Source of the DNA: Flaveria trinervia
Taxonomy: Eukaryota > Streptophyta > Magnoliopsida > Asterales > Asteraceae
Reading direction: 5' to 3'
NCBI GenBank assembly: GCA_025506515.1
Contig: CM046453.1
Span: 28,917,558 to 28,981,557 of the forward strand
Length of the DNA: 64,000 nt
Shown one piece after another: positions 21,233 through 33,178 of this stretch (its first letter is position 1; every line of letters starts with the position of its first letter). Under the pieces are notes generated by a model that saw only the letters and a program-made list of their open reading frames with translations, was not told the origin of the DNA and did not search any database. Position numbers and translations under genes: made by a program.

Positions 21233-22831
21233 TGTCTGACTCGTTTAGTCCTGAACTTGTTTCACCTCTATGAGAACCCGAACGACTTTTCCATCAAAGA
21301 TTGCGCGAAAGACCATAAAAAGTAGCACCCATCATTGAATAAGACATTTTGGAAGGTACACCATCCGAAGAAGACATGGCTAACCAACACAAGGAAATAA
21401 AGATACAACACTAAGCCACACTGTCAATAGATGGTATGAGTCTAGCGTTGTCCAACTAGCAATAGCGGCCAACAATTTTGAGATTAAGTCTAGTATTATC
21501 GAACTCGTAGAAAACTCTATTCATTTCCATGGATTGCAAGACAATGATCCTAATGCTCACATCTCATGATTCTTTCGTATATATTCGACCTTCAAAATCA
21601 ATAACTACTCAGAAGACATGATTCGACTAAGACTTTTTCCATTTTCACTTCGAGGCTGAGCCATCGACTGGGTAGATTAACTTCCACCTAGTTCTATCAC
21701 GACATCTACGGAAATGGCTGAACAATTCCTTTGGAAATTCTTTTCACCTGATCGCACTGCCAAACTAAGAAGCAGCATCACAAGCTTTTGCCAAGACGAC
21801 GATGAATCATTACACGCAGCATGAGAGAGATATAAAAGCCTCCTTCGGAGATGCCCACATCACAGTCTTAATTTGTGGCTATAATGTCAACCTTTTATGA
21901 TGCAATCAGCGGAGCCCACAAGAAGCGATAGACCAAAGTGTAGGAGGATATTTCGGAAGGGTCACGCCAACAGAAGCATACCAAGCCTTAGAAAGAGAAT
22001 CTAAGAAGAGCTTTGCTTACAATCCCTTAAGAACCAAACCTAGTTCTAAAGGTATTCATCAAGTAGAATCTAAAACCCTAATTGCAGCCAATTAGAAGGT
22101 CTAACCAAACGATTCGAACAATTGCAAAGCGAGCTAAAGAACACTCCAACATGATGCAACACATGTGGAAATTCACAGAAGGCCAACGAATGCCCACAAG
22201 GTATGATGATGGCTTAAGATGTTGACTACGTAAGAGGCCCAAATAACACATATAACAACAACTCAAATTGGAGAAGCAAATCAAATTATAGAGATACTAG
22301 TAATAACCAACCCTCATCTAGATTCAAGGAAAGGCACCTTACCAACAACAAAAACCACCATAACAAGGTCCAAGCAGTAGTAACCAAGACCGTGGAGCAT
22401 CATCAATGAAAAATTTTTGCAACACTTGTTAATACCCACGCAAGCCACAAATGAGTACATCGAGTAATCTGATCGAAGAAATGAGGATACGTTCCAAAGA
22501 AGCGAAGCTGACATCAAAAGCAACAAAGCATCATTGCAAACCATAGAGAACCAAGTAGGTCAAATAGCACAACAACTATCTCAAAGACCTCAAGGAGCTT
22601 TACCTAACAACATTGTGACAAACCCTAATGCTCAAGTCAAAGCCATCACCACTAGAAGTGGAAAAACGATTCAAGGTGATGCACCCACATTTATAACCCA
22701 TCCTTGAAGAAGTAGAAACTGAAACTCCAAGTAATGCAATTGATAAGCAGAAGCAACCTGTTATTGCTGAAGAACCAACTAAGAAATACATTCCACCACC
22801 TCCATATCTAGGTCGTTTTAGACAACAACAA
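21233..22831 (+). pseudogene. E4 gag
   Basis: Athila/Tat-type capsid region. In scattered frames I read IIELVENSIHFHGLQDNDPN, FRIYSTFKINNYSEDMIRLR, LFPFSLRG, FFSPDRTAKLRSSITSF, DDDESLHAA and LLRRCPHHSLNLWL between about 21490 and 21885. These are hallmarks of this gag family. Stops inside HIS-stop-FFRI and AA-stop-ERY, and several frameshifts, make it non-functional. The start at 21233 (MSDSFSPELVSP) is the first in-frame ATG after the primer site. The region 21930-22830 is more decayed but continues to the protease frame. Confidence 0.82.
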
Positions 22832-23560
22832 ATGGAAGCACAATATGGCAAATTCCTTCGGTTGTTCAAGCAACTCCACATCAATCTGCCCTTGGTGGAA
22901 GCCTTAGCCCAAATGCCAAACTACGATAAGTTTCTAAAAGGTGTCTTGTCGAACAAAAAGAAACTGGAAAAGTTATCACACGCAGTTTTGAATGAGGAAT
23001 GCTCTGCAGTTCTTCAAAACAAACTACCTCAAAAGATGACTAATCCAGGAAGTTTCACCATACCTTGCCTAATAGGAAATCTTTCTATGAGTAATGCGTT
23101 AGCTGATTTAGGTGCAAGCATTAACCTTATGCCTTATATGGTTTTTGAAAAATTAAACTTAGGTGAACCTAGACCTACCCATATGAGCATCTAGTTAGTA
23201 TACCATTCTTTCAAATATCCAAGGGTCATCGTTGAAAATATCTTAGTTAAAATTGACAAATTTGTATTTCCCGTTGATTTTGTGATCCTTGACATGGATG
23301 ACGACAAAAATGTTCCTCTTATTCAAGGTCGACCTTTGTTAGCAACTGCTCGATCACTCATTGATGTTTGTACAGGCAAACTCACGCTTAGAGTAGACAA
23401 GGAGGAAGTAACTTTCAATATAGGCCAATCCATGAAACACCCTCAACATCATGATGACTCACTCTATTACGTTGATGCTTACGATTCGATCATAAGTTGT
23501 CATTTGAAGAAAAATATTCAATATGAAGCTTGCCACACTCAATTAATCTAGGTCTAAATC
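22832..23560 (+). pseudogene. E4 protease region
   Basis: The frame 22832-23194 reads QYGKFLRLFKQLHINLPLVE, ALAQMPNYDKFLKGVLSNKK and then the aspartic protease motif ALADLGASINLMP, followed by a second frame (23282-23551) with DMDDDKNVPLIQGRPLLATA and TGKLTLRV. The usual D-S/T-G is D-L-G here. A stop at 23192 and a frame change separate the halves. Family match to Athila/Tat elements is clear. Confidence 0.88.
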
Positions 23561-25030
23561 ATGGAACCCATTTTGAGAACCAAATCATTCCAGAACTAGA
23601 AGTTTATGAAACATCATTTCATCAACAAGCATTTGAGATCATTGAACAAGATCTAGAACCTAAAGCCAAACCTTCTATCAAAGATTGTCTAGTTTTAGAG
23701 CTCAAAGAACTTCTATCTCATCTCGAATACGCTTTTCGTGAAAACAAATCTCAACTTCTTGTCATAATCTTATCCTCTTTAACAATTGATGAGAAGAACA
23801 AGTTACTCAATGTGCTTAAGGCACGTAAATGAGCAATTGCATGGAAAATCATTGACATCAAGGGAATCAATCCATCCTTGCGCACTAACAAAATATTGAT
23901 GGAAGAGAACCTCAAATTCATTATTCAACCTCAATGATGTTTAAACCCGAGCATGCAAGAGGTGGTGAAGAAAGATGTAATCAAACTGCTAGATGCCACT
24001 TTGATTTACCCTATTTCACATTCACCTTGGGTTAGTCCCGTCCATGTTGTTCCAAAGAAAGGAGGAATGACTGTTGTAACTAATGAGAAGAATGAGCTAT
24101 TCCCACTCGTACGGTTATAGGATGGATACTTTGTATAGAGTATCGCAAACTCAATGATGCCACAAGGAAAGATCGTTTCCCTCTCATTTTCATCTATCAA
24201 ATGCTTGAGAGATTGTCTGGAAAAATGTTCTATTGTTTCTTGGATGCTTTCTCAAGTTATATTCAAATTCCTATTTTTCCCGAAGATCAAGAGAAGACAA
24301 CATTCACCTATCCATATGGCACATTTGCTAAATGGTGAATGCCTTCGGATTTTGCAATGCTCCTGCTGTATTTCAAAGGTTCGTGGTAGCAATCTTTCAT
24401 GACATGATTGAAACTCAATGGGAGTTTTCTCGAAAGACTTCACCATCTTTGGGAATTCATTCGAGCAGTGTCTGAAAAATCTAGAAAATATGGTGGTTAG
24501 ATGTGAAGATTCTAACCTTGTTTTAAATTGGGAAAAGTGCCACTTCTTAGTTACGGAATGAATAGTGTTGGACACCAAATCTCTCGAGTAGGGCTTGAAG
24601 TCGATCAAGCCAAACTCGACACTATTTCTAAACTTTCGCATCCGACAACCGTGAAAGATATTACAAACTTCCTAGGTCATGCAGGATTCTACCCTTGTTT
24701 CATTAAAGATTTCACAAAAATCGCTCGACCAATGACTCAACTTCTAGGGAAAGATGCTCAATTCGTATTTTCTGACGAATGCATTAGTGCATTCTAATTG
24801 CTTAAGGAGAGACGACTAACTACTCCAATCATGGTTTCCCCAGACTGGATACTACCATTTGAACTCATGTGCGACACAAGTGATTTCGCGGTAGGAGCCG
24901 TGTTAGGAAAAAGGAATGACAAGCAATTTCACCCAATTCATTATGCGCGCAAGACGGTAAACGACGCGCAAGAAAACTACACCACCACCGAAAAAGAACT
25001 TATTGAGGTAGTTTTCGCATTTGACTAATT
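23561..25030 (+). pseudogene. E4 reverse transcriptase and RNase H
   Basis: Order: PSIKDCLVLELKELLSHLEY, SLTIDEKNKLLNVLKARK (23680-23830); NPSMQEVVKKDVIKLLDATL, HSPWVSPVHVVPKKGGMTVV (23945-24080); CIEYRKLNDATRKDRFPL; MLERLSGKMFYCFLDAFSSY; TFTYPYGTFAKW; FCNAPAVFQRFV. The catalytic MDD box is replaced by FSKDFTIFG near 24425-24455, so a metal-binding aspartate is lost. RNase H runs 24590-25030, with KLSHPTTVKDITNFLGHAGF, MCDTSDFAVGAVLGKR and NYTTTEKELIEVVFAFD. At least six frame changes or stops are present. Dead, but unmistakable. Confidence 0.9.
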
Positions 25031-25499
25031 CCGCTAGTATCTAATCCTTTCAAAAACAATCGTTTACATCGATCATGCAGCCCTTTGTTATTTGCTCAAC
25101 AAACAAGATGCAAAGCCGAGATTGATTCGTTGGATACTTATGCTTCAAGAATTTGACATAGAAGTTCGTGATAAGAAAGGAGCAGAAATCTAGTGGTCGA
25201 TCATCTCTCACGTCATGAGGATTCAAGTCCTTACAAACTGAGGAAACCATAATAAATGACAATTTTTCAAATGAATTCCATACGCACATTCAATCCTCAA
25301 CTCATGAACATCCTTGGTTTGCCGATTTGGCAAATTACTTAGCAAGCGGAATCCTTCTCAAGGGATTGACTTATGAGCAAAAGAAGAAATTCATTACTGA
25401 TATCAAATGTTACTATTAGGAGGACCCGTACTATTAGGAGGACCCGTATCTGTTCAGAATCGATGCAGACCAACTCATTCGAAGATGTGTATACGGAAG
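25031..25499 (+). pseudogene. E4 RNase H to integrase linker
   Basis: Continues the pol reading in broken frames: IVYIDHAALCYLLNKQDAKP and RLIRWILMLQEFDIEVRDKK near 25060-25180 are the conserved end of the RNase H domain; from 25280 the linker reads NEFHTHIQSSTHEHPWFADL. A 20-bp direct duplication (ACTATTAGGAGGACCCGTA, starting near 25412 and 25429) is a local slip. Confidence 0.7.
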
Positions 25500-26615
25500 T
25501 GAAGCAGAACAAATCCTAAGGCACTGTCATGAAGGACCCACAAGAGGACACCATGGAGCAACCTTAACAACCAAGAAAGTATTTGACTCTAGATTTTGCT
25601 AGACCATGATCTTCAAACATGCTCTCAACATGGTACACACCTATAATACATGTCAAAGAGCAATCAAAATCTCAACATGAGATGAGATGCCTCAAAAAGC
25701 AGTTCAAGTATGTGAGGTATTTGATATATGGGGTATTGATTTCATGGGGCCATTCCCGGTGTCATTTGGCAATCATTACATCTTGGTAGCAGTTGATTAC
25801 GTTTCAAAATGGACTGAAGCTCAAACCCTTCCTACCAATGATGCCAGAAACATTGTTAGATTCCTCAAGAAACTATTCTCTCATTTTGGTACCCCCAAAT
25901 CTCTAATTAGTGAACGAGGAACTCTTTTATGTAATAATCAGCTCGAACGAGCAATGGCACGTCATAGAGTGCACCATCGCTTTACAATTGCTTACCATCC
26001 ACAAGCAAATGCGCAAGCTGAAGTCACTAAATGAGGTATCAAACGACTCCTTGAGAAAACTATTGGTCAAAACCACAAAGACTAGTCTACCAAGTTAGAT
26101 GATGCACTATAGGCTTTTCGAACAGCCTATAAGACTCCCTTGGCAGAACACCGTTCAAACTAGTCTATGGGAAGTCATGTCGCTTACTTGTGGAACTAGA
26201 GCATAAGGCCTTTTGGGCACCTAAAGCAACAAACCTAGACCAAAATCTTGCAGGAAAGAATCGATTCCTACAAATTCATGAATTGGAGGAGTTGAGGGAA
26301 CAAGCGTATGAAAACGCTAGGGTTTACAAAGAGACAAGGAAATTCCATGAGGCTCAATTAAAGAATGCAAAACGATTTCATGTAGGAGAACGTGTCTTCC
26401 TATATAACTCTCGTTTACTATTTTTTCCTAGAAAACTAAAATCACATTGGTGTGGACCTTATACGATCAAAAACGTGTTCCTCAATGGTGCCATTAAAAT
26501 TTATAACCATGAAGGTTTAAGTTTCAAGGTGAATGGTCTACATTTGAAACTGTATAATGATAGACCAACCAAGATTCCATCGGAGGAATTACACCTCCGT
26601 CCCCACGAAGACTAA
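25500..26615 (+). pseudogene. E4 integrase
   Basis: Zinc-binding start: HCHEGPTRGHHG near 25521 and NTCQRA near 25650. The catalytic core in frame 25687-26034 reads FDIWGIDFMGPFP, LVAVDYVSKWTEA, FGTPKSLISERGT and YHPQANAQAEV. The second catalytic position (usually ISDGGT) is ISERGT, Asp changed to Glu. The C-terminal frame 26190-26615 reads LELEHKAFWAPKATN, FHVGERVFLYNSRL, SHWCGPYTIKNVF and ends at 26615. It is followed at once by AAGTGTGGGGA. Stops near 26033 and 26083 break it. Confidence 0.9.
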
Positions 26616-27379
26616 GTGTGGGGAAGGGTCGTGCCGATGACCCGAAACTTAAACACGGAACTTGTACATAAATTTTCCTTGATTTTTTTACAATTTTTAC
26701 GACCTCACACGAACAAGAACAGTGCCATGCCTCATCGTAAAACCCCGAAATTTCTACTTAAACGGAAGGAAATGAAAAGTAAATAGAAAGAATGAAATTG
26801 TGCACAAATGGAAGGGGATAAAGTATACATAGTACAAATCTTATTATTTTAAGATATTTAAGGGCATGGTTGCCTATTCTTCCTTCTTCTTCAAGCGGCT
26901 GAAAAAGAAGAGAGAGAGAGAGCTCGGTTCTAGGGAGAGAAAGTGGAAGAAGAAGCTGAAAAAGGTAAGTCTTCTCTTCTATGAGCTCGGTTTTAGTTGG
27001 GTTCCGAGATCTTGACCGATGTTTTGGTTGTTTAGTGTTTGTTTTCGGGATTCAAGGGCTGAACCGAAAGTGGGTCTTGAACAGGAAGTTTGTTGCTCAA
27101 AGGCTGCTTCAAGGTGAGCTTCTAGAACCCCTCTTTTATGGATTTTTAACTGATTTGGGGCTATTATGCATACTACGTAAATGTGTTGAAAGAAACCGTG
27201 GGTTTATAGTTTTATGTCCGAATGTTGTATGTATGCATGTTATGGTGATGATTATGGGTTATAGATGATGTTCAGCATGCTTAGATGGCCTTAGTATGTT
27301 AGATCTATGTTTTGGTATGCTTAAAGTGATTATCGGGTGAAATTGCTAGCATAGAAAAGATTTTAGAATGTTCTGATGA

Positions 27380-27840
27380 ACATGAATAGTGGTTCATGCA
27401 CCCAAACAGTTGTCCATGCGTCCAGCATAAGAGACGAGACGCCTAAGTGTTGGCCATGCGTCCAAGAGTGGGTCATGCCCCTGAATAGTGGCCCATGCAC
27501 CCAGAATGTTGGCCCATGCGTCTAAGTGTTGGCCATGCGCCCAAGTGTTGGCCCTGCGCCTAAACAGTGACCCATGCGTCTAGGTATTGGCCATGCACCC
27601 AGGTGAAGAAAAGGCTAAGTGTGGACCATGCGCCTAAATATGCCCATGCGTCCCAAGGATTGAAACGGGTAAGTATTGGCCATGTGCCTAATCAGTGCCC
27701 ATGCGCCCAAGTGCTTGAACCGGCTAAGTGATTGGTGATGCGCCTTAACAGGGCAGAAATGCCCAAATAGTGCCCATGCGCCTAGACTGTTTTATACTTA
27801 GAATTTTTATGCTCATGCGCCTGGAAGGACCCATCCGCCC
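27380..27840 (+). repeat. E5 CATGCGCCC motif array, spacing 19-21 bp
   Basis: About twenty copies of CCATGCGYCYAAGTGTTGG and variants, successive cores lying 19, 20 or 21 bases apart, with occasional gaps. The array sits in the LTR downstream of the conserved GGTGAGYTTCTA block. Confidence 0.88.
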
Positions 27841-28305
27841 ACTTTGGATTTAAGGTTTTCTAAGTGGTTTTTATGGGGTAAATGGGGAGATAAGCCTGGT
27901 TATGATGTGATGGCTTACGTTTGATGTGTGTTATGCATTTATGATGTGCCTGTATTGGTGATGATGTATGTTTATGTTTATGTGTGTTCCTTATTATGTA
28001 TGTATGTCTTCCCTTGGCTTTGCGTTGAACGTTAATTAATGTAATGAAAGTATTATGTAACATAAAGTGGAAGATAATGAAAAGAGGAACGTAATGAATG
28101 AATGCGAGCATAAATGAATGAATGAGAGATAGGATGGATTGTGAAAAAAAGGAAGGAGGTTCACGACTCACTGAGGGTGGTTAGCTCAACTGTGTGTGTA
28201 TCATAGCGTGCGATCTTGGCTTACTCATAAGGGGTCATAGACATAGTGGAAGTTTAGTTTTGGTAACTGCTGATACGTGCGATGTGGTATTTACTGTGTG
28301 CTATG

Positions 28306-28815
28306 TAGCGTGCGATTTTGGCTGCCTGATGTGGTTTTATGGCATGCGATCTTGGCTAACCCATGGGATGGCGTGCGATTCTGGCTAAACCTCGAGAGTT
28401 CTCACATACACAGGGGGAGTCAGTCTTCGTGACCACTCCGATGATGCGATGGTGCGATTTGAGCGATATGTGTAATGGATGACATAAGGGTAGCGTGCGA
28501 TTTTGGCTGCCTCATGTGGTTTTTATAGCGTGCTATCTTGGCTAACCCATGAGATAGCGTGCGATTCTGGCTTCCTTATGTGTGCTATCCATGCGACATG
28601 TACTTCGGGTACGATGATGCGACTGTGCGATTTGAGCGATATGTGTAATGGACGACATAAGGGTAGCATGCGATTTTGGCTGCCTCATGTGGTTTTTATA
28701 GCGTGCGATCTTGGCTAACCCATGAGATAGCATGTGATTCTTGCTTCCTTATGTGTGCGATCCGTGTGATATGTGCTTCGGGTACCATGAAGCGAAAGTG
28801 CGATAATGAACGAAC
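28306..28815 (+). repeat. E5 tandem units of 173-185 bp
   Basis: Units beginning TAGCGTGCGATTTTGGCTGC start at 28306, 28491 and 28664. Each contains sub-repeats GCGTGCGATYTTGGCTAACC and GTGCGATTTGAGCGATATGT. Open frames in this stretch (for example 28194-28388 and 28503-28718) are simply the repeat read in phase. Confidence 0.88.
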
Positions 28816-28816
28816 G

Positions 28817-29155
28817 GGATCCTTGTCATTCGACCTCAGTAATCATGGTTGAGTGCCATGAGGAGGGCAAAACTTGACAGGATCTAGATGAGAAATGAAT
28901 GATAATAAAAGTATGAAATGTGCGATACGGATCCGTGTCATTCGACCTCAATAATCGTGGCTGAGTGCCACGAAGATGGTAAAGTCTCACCGGATCTCGA
29001 GTAAAGTGAAAATAATGATGTAAAGAATGAACGTATGTATGAACGTAAATGAATTATCGTAATAAAGTATATAACAGGATCCTGTCATTCGACCTCGGTA
29101 ATCGTGGCTGAGTGCCACGAATAGGTTAAAGTCTGACCGGATCTAGAAAGAGAAG
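28817..29155 (+). repeat. E5 tandem units of 112-148 bp
   Basis: Three units starting GGATCC at 28817, 28929 and 29077. Each contains GTCATTCGACCTCARTAATC, then TGAGTGCCAYGA and a GGATCT close. Directly abuts the preceding repeat block. Confidence 0.85.
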
Positions 29156-29617
29156 TGAATGATAATGTAATACGTTGAATGAACAAGTTAATGAACGTAA
29201 TGATGAAGATAATAGTGTTATTTTGTATGTACGTATGATGCATGATCACGAACGGTTGTAAATTATGGTATGTTTCGAAATAAAGTAAAGAACTGTTTTA
29301 ATAGAGAAAAGTATGTTTTATTTAAAACTAGGACTCACTCAGCGTCGCTAACTTTTGTATGCATGATAGTTGGTAGGTATATGTTGATGCTGAGGAGTTG
29401 CAGGCATGGATGCATAAGCTACTCGAAGCGTTTTGAGGGTGGCATCCGTATTTTGACATGTCTTGTATTTGAGATAAAAACAGATGTTGTAATTGACATG
29501 TTTTTAATTATAAATGTAAGTTTTAAACTCCGCTGCAAAATTAATGTATGTTTTCTAATGTTTTATGTGCGATGAACCACCAGTTGTGAGGTGCCCTGGA
29601 ACAGGCCTTACACTCAT

Positions 29618-30762
29618 GAAGCACGCCCCCATGATGATTTGACTTTAGGACAATTTTCGTATCTTTAAGTCTAGGACTATTTTCGTATCTTATTTAACTC
29701 TAGGACTACTTTCAAATGTAATTTTCTAATTGTCTTGTGTTATTTTTCTGTAGGACTATTTTCGTATCAGTTCTGATGATTTGGAAGTGATAAAACTTAA
29801 CCGGTAAAATTGTGTAACGCGCGTAATTGAAAAGCGATCAACAAAAGACTGAAACCGAACAACATAACATGAGCACGCCCCCATGCCTAAGGCAGGCACG
29901 CCCCCGTGCTCGACAATAAATGACACAACCTTACCTTTTTCGGCCTTTTGTCTTGTTCACCATCAATTTTGCATGTTAAAAACCGAGCTCATTGCCTGCA
30001 ATGTTTGTATCCACTTCCTTTTTCACCTTATTTTCCATTTTTTCTTTCACCTTTTCAGGTGTTCTTTCAAGATTATTTCATTAAGAGGTTAGTAGGCTCA
30101 TTCCTATGATTATGATAGTCATTTACATGTAGTTAGGTGATTAGGTGTCTAAACAACCAAAATCCTAGCAATTATATGTAAAGGCTTATACTTAAATGTA
30201 TTATGGAATGATGAATGCGTTAAACCTACTTGTTCATGTTTCTTCTTGTGGTAGATTAGTGCTAATTTTAGTTATTAGTATGTTTAGTTAGTTATTTAAT
30301 TTGTTTTCTTTTATTGGTAACAAGACTATCTTCTTAATTCATGGTGAAATCTTTGTCAATCACGTTCAAGTTACAAAAATTCACAAGTGGTGTTAAACAC
30401 TATATATATTTTTGACTATTTTGAATTTTTAACAAGTGATTAAAATGTTAAATGTATAATCTTTGATTTTTAAAGCAAGAGAGTGTTAAACCCATGCTTA
30501 ATTAAAGGTTTACAAACAAAACCACATGTGCTCGAGTCAAGATTTCATGCTTAAATATGTTAACCACACCCCCACGTTTCACAAAACGCACCCCCATGTT
30601 TAACAATTTTCCTTGGATTACAAATTTTCAACTATTTTTGAACATGAGTTGAATCATTATTATGTTATGTGTGAAAAACACATGGTTTTCACTAGTATCA
30701 TGAAACTGTTCAAGAAATTTATTTTATAGAGATTAACTTATTTTAAAATTTCAGGATCATGG
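29618..30762 (+). other. E4 spacer between pol and ORF-1
   Basis: No gene. The E4 LTR motif GCACGCCCCCATG recurs at about 29621, 29874 and 29896 and as CACCCCCACGTTT and GCACCCCCATGTTT near 30565-30600, so this spacer carries the same motif as the LTR. GGACTATTTTCGTATCT is repeated three times around 29650-29770. The rest is AT-rich. Confidence 0.65.
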
Positions 30763-31262
30763 ATCATCGCTACTTTGAATTTGAAGGGAGCCATAAAAGA
30801 TGGTGTCATGATAGACTTCAACGACTACTACAAAGGGTCGAAAGATCCCACATACAAGCAGATGAAGAAACACTAGCGGCTGTCGGACAGCTAGAAAGAT
30901 ATAATAGTTTATTGAGTATTTAGTGGAATTGTTTATTCTCACAAAATAGACCTCCCATTTATGAACTAACTATTGAATTTTTAGTATCTTTCAGATTTAG
31001 CATGAAAGACTATGACCCTTGGGATGATAGTGCAGTTTCATTTAGAGTTGTTGGATATTGGCATAAAACATCCATTGCCTTGTTCGGTGTCTATCTCGGT
31101 ATCTACACAGAGCAAGAAATGGAGGAGGAAACAATATCTGGAATGCCGGCATACTATACCTTCCTAGACGAGGAAAGTAAAGACACAGAAGGTGGTGCAG
31201 TGCAAAAAGTATTTTGGAATGGATTTGAACCGGAGGGTTCAACTCGAGTAAAACATAAAGCA
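30763..31262 (+). pseudogene. E4 ORF-1 (Athila-type), N-terminal part
   Basis: The second ORF of an Athila element, downstream of pol. It reads MDHRYFEFEGSHKRWCHDRL, then ETLAAVGQLERYN, a stop near 30921, and MKDYDPWDDSAVSFRVVGYW followed by LFGVYLGIYTEQEMEE. The block SFR..G......LFG..LGIYTEQE matches the pattern of plant Athila ORF-1 proteins (Pfam ATHILA, from memory). The function of ORF-1 is unknown; it has been called env-like, but no membrane segment is visible here. It is cut by the E6 LTR. Its last 236 bases are present again at 41527-41763. Confidence 0.7.
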
Positions 31263-31814
31263 TGTAATATCCGGTTATTTCCTTTGAAGCAAAGGAAATA
31301 CGAAAAAGAGAAGAAAAGAAATAAAGCCCAAAGTCGAGGGACCAAACATGCCAAAATCGGAAAAATTATGGAGGAGTGGTGGTATAAAAGGGGCATGGCA
31401 GCCCATTCTTCCCTCATTCTCCCCTTTTCGTTCGGTTAGAGAGAGAGAGTGAAAGGAGAAAGACCAAAACCTAGGGTTTTTGAAGAATCGAGGTGCAAAA
31501 GTCAAATGAAAACGAGTTTGTGAGAAGCTCTACTCGAAGAGGCTTTCAAGGTGAGTTCTAGGACCCCACTTTTACACTTTTCAACTGATTTGGGGCTGGA
31601 ACACATAGTAAAACCCGTTTTTGATGGGTGTGTTGAACCCATATGTATGTGTTTGTGTATGATGCGAGTAGAGTTTGTTTTTGAGCTTGGTTGTGCTTAA
31701 TTGGTGTTGTGTTATGTATTCCTAAGGTTTAGGATGGTTGATTTGGGCTTTGAACAAGTTTGGGAGGGTTTGGAGGCCGAAAAGTGCAGATTAGGTTCGT
31801 GATGAACTGCATTC

Positions 31815-32275
31815 TGCACTCAGCTAGGGTTCATGCGACTAGAGGTCCATGCGCCAGAATAGCAAGTGACTGGAGGCCATACAACCGAAGGGCATGTGAC
31901 TGAAGTCCATGCACATGGATGCCGTGCGACTAAGAGTCATACACATGAGGGCCATGCGATTGAAGAAATACGGATGAATGCCATGCGATTGAAGGAAATG
32001 CGGATGAGTGCCATGTGATTAAAGGAAATGTAGATGAGTGCCATGCCACTGAAGGAAATTTGGTGTGGGCCATGCGACTGACAGTAATGAGGATGAAGGT
32101 CATGCAACTGAGTCCATGCGCCTGAATACCATGCGACTAAGGTTCACATGCATGGAGTTATGCGACTGGAGGTCCATATGCCTAAGTGTTCAATCGTCCA
32201 TAGAGTCCATTCGCCTTGGTGTTCTTATACGCATGGAAGACCATGCGATTGAATAGGGTCCAAGCGCTCAAATGA
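31815..32275 (+). repeat. E6 ATGCGAYTGAAG motif array
   Basis: Roughly fifteen-base half units, CCATGCGACTGAAGG alternating with AATGCGGATGAGTG, recur through this stretch; the clearest part (31960-32080) has a period of about 30 bases. The E5 array at the equivalent LTR position has a related ATGCG core. Confidence 0.82.
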
Positions 32276-32739
32276 ACATAGTTTATTATTTGACTTTCGG
32301 GGAAAGCACAGATGTAGGTTTTGACCTTTGAGGTTTTATGATGATGGGTAGGACCGGTGAGGTACGATGTTGTATGTTTATCTTGGTATGTATGATGTAT
32401 GTTGTGTATTGCTGTGGTACCTAGTATGGCGATGTTTGTATGCTTATATTTATGTTCCTATTATGCATGTCCATCTTTTCATGGCTTTACGTGTTATGTT
32501 AATGAATGTAATGATAAAGTATTATTTAACGTAAAGTGAAAGATAACGAAAGATGAACGTAATGTTCGAATGCATGCATTAATGAACGAATTAAAGAATA
32601 GAAAGGCTTGCAAGCAATATGTACGGAGGTGCACGACTCTAAACTGTCGTAAGCTTCACTTTGTGTGGTTTAGCTAACCCTTAAGGACACACACAGGGGT
32701 TCCAGTCTTTGTGACTAACCAATGTTGTAGTACATGGTG

Positions 32740-33060
32740 TAAAATGGTTACCCACCTTGATACTGGTGCTAGGCTATGTGCAGTGTGGAAGTCATTTTTA
32801 TGATCTTCGGCCCAGTACTCGATTATGCATAATGTGGGGGCGTTGTGTACAGTGATTTATAGTGGTTAGCCACGTCGATGCTAGTGCCATGCTATGTGTA
32901 GTGTGGAAGTCATTTTTATGATCTTTGGCCCGGTACCCGAGTTTGCATAATGTTAGGGGTGTAGTATACAATTGGGATCTTTATCGCTTACCCCGGTGCT
33001 GGTGCCAGGCCATGTGCAGTGTGGAAGTCATTTATGAACTTTGGACCAGTACCCATTTGT
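32740..33060 (+). repeat. E6 tandem units of 118 bp
   Basis: Three units with GCYATGTGYAGTGTGGAAGT at 32773, 32891 and 33009 (118-base steps). Each contains GTCATTTWTATGATCTTYGG and a TACCC-type close. Same LTR position as the tandem blocks of E5. Confidence 0.85.
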
Positions 33061-33178
33061 TTGGGGCATAGCTCATGACACTAATCAAGAAAGTTATAAG
33101 AACGTGGTAAAGAAAGAAAGAGTTAATGAAAGTATGTGATGAATGATGATGAAGATAGTAACTATTATCTATGTGTAC

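Larger units (their letters stand above)
26731..29617 (+). mobile_element. E5 solo LTR (Tekay-type), with exact 5-bp duplication CTCAT
   Basis: LTR body 26736-29612 (2877 bp), starting CGTAAAACCCC (TG changed to CG) and ending GGCCTTACA. CTCAT at 26731-26735 and 29613-29617 is an exact target duplication. There is no internal domain, so recombination between two LTRs left a solo copy. It shares the block AGGTGAG-TTCTA...CCCC...TTTGGGG (about 27110-27170) and CTCACTCAGC...GCTAACTTTTGTATGCAT (about 29335-29370) with E6 and E9. No gene inside; short frames in it are repeat artefacts. Confidence 0.92.
31263..33178 (+). mobile_element. E6 Tekay-type LTR, left part
   Basis: Starts TGTAATATCC after AAGCA. 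Has a TATA box (GGTATAAAAGGGG, about 31381), the conserved GGTGAGTTCTAGGACCCC block (31550-31568) and TTTGGGGCTGGAAC. It lines up with E5 and E9 along its length. It is interrupted at 33178 by E7 and resumes at 41166. No supportable gene; the frame running on from ORF-1 to 31439 is accidental read-through into the LTR. Confidence 0.82.

Noticed and set aside
28194..28718. Cys-rich repetitive small proteins
   Set aside because: Frames are the 173-185-bp LTR repeat read in phase, with no start context or homologue.
31002..31439. A 145-residue complete gene
   Set aside because: Only the part to 31262 is ORF-1; the remainder is accidental read-through into the E6 LTR.
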